DNA from: Bacillota bacterium
GTDB lineage: Bacteria > Bacillota_I > Bacilli_A > Acholeplasmatales > Acholeplasmataceae
DNA: 17,093 bases
Assembly: GCA_030830185.1 (NCBI GenBank)
Contig: JAURNN010000076.1
Coordinates: forward strand, 1-17,093
Reading direction: 5' to 3'
Positions 11,953 to 17,093 of the stretch are shown here, piece after piece. The notes below the pieces were generated by a model, which was given only the letters and a program-made list of their open reading frames with translations, was not told the DNA's origin and did no database searches. Made by a program: the position numbers and the translations under genes. Position 1 is the first letter of the stretch, and each line of letters opens with the position of its first letter.

Positions 11953-14853
11953 ATGAAAAAAATAAAAATATTTATAGGACTCATGCTTCTTGCATTTGCC
12001 TATTCAACAACTTTATATACCCTCAATGCAAACGAATTAACTCGTTACCCTAACATTGAAAATGAGATGAATGCCTCTCTTGAAGGTTTTTCTTCATTTA
12101 ATAATATTGTGATTTTTATTCGCTTTAATGATGAGGCAGATTATGAAGCGCCGCATAGGTTAGGATATTATGAAAATTTATTCAATGGTGTGAATCAAAT
12201 TTCATTGCGTGATTATTACTTAGAAGCTTCTTACGGAAAGCTTGATATTTATTCTCATATCGTTTTATCTGAGGGTGAAATTTATTATTATACAGATATT
12301 TATGATAGAAGCTATTATAAAAATCAAAGTTCTGATAGTGAACAAGCCTCTGTTGAACATAACCTACTAAAACGTGCAATTAACGAAATTGACACACTAG
12401 GTCTTATTGATCCTGCACTAGATTTAGATGTAAATAATGATGGGGAAATCGACTCAATCACATTTCTTGTCAGTGGTGAGGATACTGGTTGGGGATCTTT
12501 GTTATGGCCTCATAAATGGGAATTGTATGATGTTTACAATGATGCTGACGCACCAGAAATAAATGGTGTTAAAGCGTATACATATACCTTTAATTTATTG
12601 GGTGACTCAATTAATTACAACATGAAAGTGGATGTTGGCGTCCTTGCTCATGAAACCTTTCACTTGCTTGGTTCACCTGATTTATATCACTATTATGATT
12701 TTTTCAATTTAGAAAATGCTGGTGCATGGTCTCTTATGGATAACTCTGCAGCGATTCCGGTTCATATGTTAGGATACATGAAAGAAAATTATGGTGGATG
12801 GATAAAAGATGTTCAAACAGTAACATCATCAGGGACATTCACTCTAGAACCACTTGCAAATAGTGATCAAAATTTGCTTCGAATTGATACGGGTTACTCT
12901 AATGAGTATGTTTATTTTGAATATCGTTATCAAGACGGCAAATATGAATCGACATTACCAGATTCAGGACTCATCATTTACCGTATCGATAAAGATTATG
13001 TCGGTAATGAAAGTGGCTATGCAACGACTTCAAGAGGCGAAGGAATTAATGAGGTGTTTGTTTTTAGACCAAATATTGGAGATACGACTGAACCCATTAC
13101 ATTTCCTAATGACGAGTCTTCTTCATTTTATGGAAATTTAAATCAAGCTGCAATTTCAAATCTCAACCTTTTTAAAGAAGCGAATACAACCTCATCATTT
13201 TTATTATTCCATAGTGATGGTACATTAATGGATATCACCATTACAAATGTGATCGAATCAAATGGTTCAATCACATTTGATATTACGATGAACACGGTAT
13301 TAGATATTAAATTCATGATAGAAGATATGGAATACTCAAAAGAAATTAAATTCGTCGATCATCCATTATTTAACTATGAAGGAACATTAGAATTTGATGA
13401 AAGTTATGATGTGTATTATAGTTATTTAGATGAAGAAGTGGATAATCAATCTTTTAGTTATAATGATGCGATCCCTTTTGATGCTTCTAAAAACAAAGTG
13501 AATTTAGCGGTGTATCAAAATGGAACATTTGAAACTACATTGACATTTGAATTTGAATTTGTGGATGTGATTGAGACAAACCATAATCCTTATGGAAACA
13601 TGAAAGATATATTTTGGTATATTCCACCTATTGATGAATTGAGTGTTTTTGAATTGACGTTTAATGAATTATTTGAACTTGAAGATGAATACGATTATTT
13701 ATCCATTTATAGTTCAAATGGTGCGAATACTTACACAAGAACTTGGACAGGAACATCTTTAAGAAATACTACATTAGATTTATCTAATGAATCCAATGGT
13801 TTGTGGATATGGTTTTCATCAGATGAATATTTAGATGATTATTATGGTGTTTATGCCGAAATTAATATTCAAGTTGCAAAAGATATACCAGTCAGTCAAG
13901 CTGTCTCATTAAATGGAATGTCCTCGTTAGAGATACCGTATGGTCAACCATATGTTGATCTAGGATTAGAGATTTTAACGCAAAATGTTGCTTTATATGA
14001 AGTTGTTGTTATTGAAACAATTGATGTATTAAATCCAGATATATATACGGTTACATATGATATTTATGAAGATGATGTTTTAATCTATACACTTACTAGA
14101 GAAGTGATTGTTTCAGAACCGATTCCTGTTGGGTTTAGTACCATATTCGATTTGGATTACGAGTTAGGATCTGAACCTATTGATTTTGATGCATTATTAT
14201 TTAATGTTGTTACAAATGGAGAAGACTATGAAATTATCATTGATGCCGACATTGATTATCATACAGTGGGTGTTTATCAAGTAATTTTAACTGTTAGAGA
14301 TGCTTTTGACTTTGAATCTTCTCAAACATTTGAAGTCAATATCAAAGATACTACTGCACCGGAAGTAACACTTAATGCATCTTTAGATACTATTTATGTT
14401 GGAAGTACGTATCTAGATCAAAGTATTAATTATGATGATTTAAGTGATGTAACAACTGAAATTACAAATAATATTAATGTTGAAGTTGCTGGAATATATG
14501 TCATCAATTATGAAGTGACAGATACATATGGAAATCAAACCATCATGAAACGTTATGTTCATGTTGTTGAGAATGATTTTGTTGTTTTTCATTTAACACC
14601 AAGTTTATCGACATTAAGAGTTGGTGAAACATTTATCGATCAAGGTTGTTATGCGACATATTTAAATGTTAGATATGAGTGTGAATTAGATCTCACTGAG
14701 CTGAATCATCTTGTTGTAGGTGATTATGAAATCACTTATTCTGTAAATATTTTAGGTAAAACTTATGTTCGCTCCTTTTATGTATTTTTCGTTGAGCGAG
14801 ACTACAAACAAGAAGAAGCAATTTTACTTAAAAATAAAGGAGAATTCTTGTGA
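11953..14853 (+). CDS. Secreted M6-type zinc metalloprotease with C-terminal Ig-like repeats
   Basis: This 966-residue exported protein starts with a signal sequence (KKIKIF, then hydrophobic residues to about 21; possible cleavage near LNA-NE) and no lipobox Cys. A calcium-loop-like DLDVNNDGEID lies at 157-167. The zinc site is H233-E-T-F-H237 followed by LLGSPD, giving HExxHxxGxxD as in immune inhibitor A-type proteases, with GAWSLMD (257-263) as the Met-turn region. After about residue 430 come beta-rich domains, then Ig-like repeats sharing the phrase LN..LDTIYVG..Y.DQ.. at about 13900, 14365 and 14587; a DTTAPEV linker marks one of them. The C-terminus has no membrane anchor or sortase motif. 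ATG 11944 is an alternative start but overlaps the promoter, and neither has a Shine-Dalgarno. The TGA stop overlaps the next gene's GTG. Confidence 0.88.
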   Translation: MKKIKIFIGLMLLAFAYSTTLYTLNANELTRYPNIENEMNASLEGFSSFNNIVIFIRFNDEADYEAPHRLGYYENLFNGVNQISLRDYYLEASYGKLDIYSHIVLSEGEIYYYTDIYDRSYYKNQSSDSEQASVEHNLLKRAINEIDTLGLIDPALDLDVNNDGEIDSITFLVSGEDTGWGSLLWPHKWELYDVYNDADAPEINGVKAYTYTFNLLGDSINYNMKVDVGVLAHETFHLLGSPDLYHYYDFFNLENAGAWSLMDNSAAIPVHMLGYMKENYGGWIKDVQTVTSSGTFTLEPLANSDQNLLRIDTGYSNEYVYFEYRYQDGKYESTLPDSGLIIYRIDKDYVGNESGYATTSRGEGINEVFVFRPNIGDTTEPITFPNDESSSFYGNLNQAAISNLNLFKEANTTSSFLLFHSDGTLMDITITNVIESNGSITFDITMNTVLDIKFMIEDMEYSKEIKFVDHPLFNYEGTLEFDESYDVYYSYLDEEVDNQSFSYNDAIPFDASKNKVNLAVYQNGTFETTLTFEFEFVDVIETNHNPYGNMKDIFWYIPPIDELSVFELTFNELFELEDEYDYLSIYSSNGANTYTRTWTGTSLRNTTLDLSNESNGLWIWFSSDEYLDDYYGVYAEINIQVAKDIPVSQAVSLNGMSSLEIPYGQPYVDLGLEILTQNVALYEVVVIETIDVLNPDIYTVTYDIYEDDVLIYTLTREVIVSEPIPVGFSTIFDLDYELGSEPIDFDALLFNVVTNGEDYEIIIDADIDYHTVGVYQVILTVRDAFDFESSQTFEVNIKDTTAPEVTLNASLDTIYVGSTYLDQSINYDDLSDVTTEITNNINVEVAGIYVINYEVTDTYGNQTIMKRYVHVVENDFVVFHLTPSLSTLRVGETFIDQGCYATYLNVRYECELDLTELNHLVVGDYEITYSVNILGKTYVRSFYVFFVERDYKQEEAILLKNKGEFL

Positions 14854-15347
14854 AACTCATTCCTTATATCTTAATTATTGTTATCATTTCAGGATTACTT
14901 TTCTTTTATCAAAGAACGCCATATATGAACTTAAATCAAGGGTTAGATACCATTTATATTGGGCAATCATATATTGATCCAGGTGCAACAATTAAAATTG
15001 GCAATGAAATCTATGAAATGTCAACTGAAGATGTAGTCAATGGTTCTCTTCTTGGAAAACAAGAATTAACTTATGTTTACACTTTTGAAAACCAGATATA
15101 CACAATTACAAGATACGTCATGGTAATTGAACATGATCAATTTGAGATGACATTAAATCCTGGTGTTGATACCATTCGTATTGGTGAACCTTGGGTAGAT
15201 GCAGGTGTAACAACTTCTCATGAAATTGATGTCAATGTCATTTCAAATGTCAATCGATTACGTACTGGAACCTATGAAGTAACGTATCAAGTGACCTATT
15301 TAGATGCATCCTTTGAAATAACGCGTTATGTGACAGTGATTTCTAGA
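13900..15347 (+). repeat. Family of five related Ig-like domain repeats spread over two genes
   Basis: Repeat starts are near 13903, 14365, 14587, 14926 and 15148, roughly 70 codons each, all with a Leu-Asn/Thr, Ile-x-x/Val-Gly, Tyr/Phe/Trp-x-Asp core and a closing G-x-Y-x-(I/V)-x-Y. The repeats at 14365 and 14926 are also similar at the DNA level (TTAGATAC.ATTTATRTTGG). Confidence 0.75.
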
Positions 15348-15350
15348 TAA
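14850..15350 (+). CDS. Membrane-anchored protein with two Ig-like repeats
   Basis: This 166-residue protein has an N-terminal membrane span (about 3-20, IPYILIIVIISGLLFFY) and then two Ig-like repeats outside the cell, each opening with a phrase like LNQGLDTIYIGQSYIDPGA or LNPGVDTIRIGEPWVDAGV. These are the same repeat type as the C-terminal part of the preceding protease. The start is GTG 14850, overlapping the protease stop as GTGA, with AAAGGAG about 7 nt upstream. No catalytic motif is present. The coupling and shared repeats suggest it holds or organises the protease at the membrane, which is an inference. It ends in a strong terminator. Confidence 0.8.
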   Translation: MKLIPYILIIVIISGLLFFYQRTPYMNLNQGLDTIYIGQSYIDPGATIKIGNEIYEMSTEDVVNGSLLGKQELTYVYTFENQIYTITRYVMVIEHDQFEMTLNPGVDTIRIGEPWVDAGVTTSHEIDVNVISNVNRLRTGTYEVTYQVTYLDASFEITRYVTVISR

Positions 15351-15377
15351 AGAATGTCTTAGACATTCTTTTTTTTA
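15350..15377 (+). terminator. Terminator after the Ig-repeat protein
   Basis: AAGAATGTCT and AGACATTCTT are perfect reverse complements and are followed by a run of T. The hairpin overlaps the last base of the stop codon. Confidence 0.9.
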
Positions 15378-15386
15378 TGCTACAAT
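15378..15386 (+). promoter_or_regulatory. Extended -10 promoter of the EamA transporter gene
   Basis: TGCTACAAT begins directly after the T run of the preceding terminator and ends 16 nt before the start codon. The nearest -35-like sequence, TTAGAC at 15359-15364 (16-bp spacer), is inside the terminator hairpin. Confidence 0.6.
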
Positions 15387-15402
15387 AATATAGGGTAACT
15401 GG

Positions 15403-16332
15403 ATGAACAAACATATATGGATAGGAATTACATATGCAACCATTTTTGGACTAACATTTATGTTTTCAAAAATTGGTCTACAATCGATTCATCCCATTGG
15501 GTTGATCGCATTTAGATTTAGTATTGCAAGTTTCGTGTTAATCGTTTTAAATATGACGAAAGTCATTCATATAAAGTTTAGTAAAAAACAATTGTTTTCT
15601 CTATTACCACTGGTCTTTTTTCAACCGATATTGGGGTTTGCTAGTGAAGTTTTTGGCGTTAATTTTTCCCATTCCTTTGAAGCAGGGATGATGATTGCCC
15701 TTATTCCGATTTTAGTTGCGATTTTATCGTTTTTATTTAGCTCAGAAAAGCCGACATATAAACAAAGTATAAGTATTGTTTTATCAGTATCAGGTGTTTT
15801 ATTTATTCAATTCATGAATATTAGAACCGTTTTAGATTTTTCAATATTAGGATCCATATTAATGTTTGTTTCTGCATTTGCAGCAGCAAGCTTTAATATG
15901 TTTTCAAGAAAACTTTCTACAACGGTTACACCTGTCCAAATCACATCACTGATGATGTTTTCAGGTGCTATTGTTTTTATGAGTTGGTATCTTACAATTC
16001 TTGTGTCTTCGAATGAGATGTCTTCATTTTTTGAACCTTTTCATTCATTTTCTTTTGTTTTTTCTGTGTTATATTTAGGAGTGATTGCCTCTATCATCGG
16101 ATTTTTCTTAGTCAATTATAATTTAAAACACCTACCTGCGCATGTCTCTTCAATTTTTGCAAATGTTGCAACCCTAACCTCTATTTTAGCAGGTGTCATT
16201 TTCTTAAATGAAATTTTATATTGGTATCATATCATTGGCGCGATGATGATTATCTCAGGCGTCATGGGTGTTATTTTCTTTCGAAGAAAAAAAGAAATTA
16301 ATCAAGAGAGATACGTTACCGAAAACGCATGA
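15403..16332 (+). CDS. EamA/DMT-superfamily transporter
   Basis: This 309-residue integral membrane protein has about ten hydrophobic helices in two EamA halves, the first containing GLTFMFSKIGLQSIHPIGLIAFR and the second starting near residue 145 with SILMFVSAFAAASFNMFSRKL. Both halves show the family's aromatic and glycine spacing, and the C-terminus is basic (FFRRKKE), fitting a cytoplasmic end. These proteins export or take up small metabolites such as amino acids; substrate unknown. AGGG lies 7 nt before the ATG as a weak ribosome binding site. The stop is TGA. No terminator separates it from zwf, which has its own promoter starting 3 nt after the stop. Confidence 0.9.
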   Translation: MNKHIWIGITYATIFGLTFMFSKIGLQSIHPIGLIAFRFSIASFVLIVLNMTKVIHIKFSKKQLFSLLPLVFFQPILGFASEVFGVNFSHSFEAGMMIALIPILVAILSFLFSSEKPTYKQSISIVLSVSGVLFIQFMNIRTVLDFSILGSILMFVSAFAAASFNMFSRKLSTTVTPVQITSLMMFSGAIVFMSWYLTILVSSNEMSSFFEPFHSFSFVFSVLYLGVIASIIGFFLVNYNLKHLPAHVSSIFANVATLTSILAGVIFLNEILYWYHIIGAMMIISGVMGVIFFRRKKEINQERYVTENA

Positions 16333-16334
16333 TA

Positions 16335-16343
16335 TGGTATAAT
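16335..16343 (+). promoter_or_regulatory. Extended -10 promoter of zwf
   Basis: TGGTATAAT begins 3 nt after the transporter stop and ends 22 nt before the zwf GTG. A weak -35 candidate is TTACCG at 16316-16321. Confidence 0.6.
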
Positions 16344-16364
16344 AGTACATCATAGGAGCGACTT

Positions 16365-17093
16365 GTGAAACAATCATACCTCTTTACAATATTTGGCTCT
16401 ACAGGAGACTTAACGGCGCGTAAGCTGTTACCTGCCATCACCGAACTTATAAAAAAATCATATGACATCCACGTCATTGCTATTGGTAGACGTGTTTTTA
16501 ACGACGATACATACTTAACATACATGGATGAAAAAACCACTCAACCTTTAAATAAAACGGTCTTAAAAGATCGCTTGCATTATCTTGAAATGGACATCCA
16601 TGACCCATTACAATACTTAAACTTAAAAGAAAAACAACGGTCATTTTTAAATGGAAAAACAAAACGTTTATATTATATGGCTGTGGGTCCTGAACTATTT
16701 GGTGTCATCACTGATGGGTTAAACCATGCCCATTTAGTGAAAAAAGATGATGTCAGTGATGTTGTTGCATTTGAGAAGCCTTTTGGTGAAGATTTATTAA
16801 GCGCCGAAAGTATTAATGCATTACTATCGAAACATTTCTCTGAACGTCAAATGTTTCGTATTGACCATTACTTAGGAAAAGAAATGATTCAAAATATTAT
16901 GATGCTTCGATTTGCGAATCGTATCATCGAAGATTCTTGGCATAATCGTAGTATTAAAAAAATGTCTGTGTATGTCAAAGAAAGAGATGGAATATTATCA
17001 CGTGCTGGCTATTATGATAAAGTTGGTGCGCTTAGAGATATGATGCAATCTCATGTATTACAAATTGTCTCTTTACTCACCATGGATATTCCG
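16365..17093 (+). CDS. zwf: Glucose-6-phosphate dehydrogenase, N-terminal part (cut by the right edge)
   Basis: The gene encodes the first enzyme of the oxidative pentose phosphate pathway, oxidising glucose 6-phosphate to 6-phosphogluconolactone and making NADPH. The visible 243 codons are uninterrupted. They contain the coenzyme motif FGSTGDLTARK (10-20; usually GATGDL), EKPFG (137-141) and the active-site signature RIDHYLGKE with D167, H168 and K172. The full family length is about 450-500 residues, so roughly half is seen. The start is GTG 16365 with AGGAG at 16354-16358, 6 nt upstream; no ATG fits the family N-terminus. Its NADPH could feed the reductases elsewhere in the window, though nothing here links their regulation. 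Confidence 0.93.
   Translation, partial: MKQSYLFTIFGSTGDLTARKLLPAITELIKKSYDIHVIAIGRRVFNDDTYLTYMDEKTTQPLNKTVLKDRLHYLEMDIHDPLQYLNLKEKQRSFLNGKTKRLYYMAVGPELFGVITDGLNHAHLVKKDDVSDVVAFEKPFGEDLLSAESINALLSKHFSERQMFRIDHYLGKEMIQNIMMLRFANRIIEDSWHNRSIKKMSVYVKERDGILSRAGYYDKVGALRDMMQSHVLQIVSLLTMDIP

Noticed and set aside
14851..14853. TGA read as tryptophan (Mycoplasma code)
   Set aside because: Read-through would add only a few residues before a stop, and the neighbouring GTG overlap is that of a normal stop/start junction; Trp codons in the genes are TGG.
14800..14930. Frameshift that split one protease gene into two
   Set aside because: The second gene has its own AAAGGAG, a GTGA coupling overlap and an N-terminal membrane span; rejoining would place the span between Ig-like repeats.
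14765..14977. Overlapping 70-codon frame across the protease/Ig-protein border
   Set aside because: It is an out-of-frame shadow with no ribosome binding site and no recognisable features; both real genes already occupy this DNA.
13900..15347. Spaced repeats as a possible CRISPR array
   Set aside because: The repeats are about 200 bp, diverged and in-frame protein domains, not short identical repeats with unique spacers.

Overview
The window is a compact, AT-rich stretch of a bacterial chromosome. It carries 14 protein genes (the first and last cut by the window edges), three tRNA genes with encoded CCA ends, and short intergenic gaps with hairpin-plus-T terminators. TGA works as a stop (end of the M6 protease gene and of the EamA transporter gene) and Trp is written TGG, so the code is standard and not the Mycoplasma one. 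Low GC, enoyl reductase of the FabV/Ter type, glucose-6-phosphate dehydrogenase, the DUF4956/VTC pair and repeated Ig-like surface domains together suggest an Acholeplasma- or Izemoplasma-like mollicute or a close Bacillota relative. That is inference; nothing in the window fixes the species.

Layout. 1-1909 (+): the C-terminal part of recX, overlapping a YtcJ-type amidohydrolase, then a terminator. 1965-5620 (+): one apparent transcript with a fused ABC ATPase/FtsX-type permease, a FrnE/DsbA-like thiol protein, tRNA-Pro(GGG) starting 2 nt after that protein's stop codon, and a glutathione-peroxidase-like gene, ending in a two-way terminator. 5622-6973 (-): a VTC-fold polyphosphate-polymerase-like protein and its usual partner, a DUF4956 membrane protein. 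6981-7013: an almost symmetrical divergent promoter that fires left into the VTC gene and right into tRNA-Arg(CCG) and tRNA-Ser(GGA). 7266-8102 (+): a membrane-anchored protein of unknown function. 8147-10027 (-): a three-gene redox operon with a CsoR/CstR-family repressor, an AhpF-like flavoprotein reductase and a two-CXXC protein disulfide oxidoreductase, behind a promoter that contains a perfect 18-bp CsoR-type palindrome. 10087-11907 (+): a guanylate-kinase-like gene and the FabV/Ter enoyl reductase. 11937-15377 (+): a secreted M6-type metalloprotease with Ig-like repeats, translationally coupled to a small membrane-anchored protein made of the same repeats. 15378-17093 (+): an EamA/DMT transporter and the 5' two-thirds or less of zwf.

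How it fits together. Thiol chemistry recurs: FrnE-like protein, glutathione-peroxidase-like protein, and the reductase/PDO pair, which resembles AhpF split into its two functional halves under a thiol-sensing repressor. That operon is the most promising system here. A second theme is promoter grammar: seven sites match TGNTAYAAT (extended -10) and lack a good -35, while the two divergent promoters at 10049-10115 have -35 boxes at 17 bp and no TGN. Two genes (VTC and the M6 protease) have their ATG 7 nt after the -10 box and no Shine-Dalgarno, so they look leaderless. No CRISPR array, insertion sequence, phage gene, riboswitch or origin was seen, and no gene-free stretch exceeds 300 bases.
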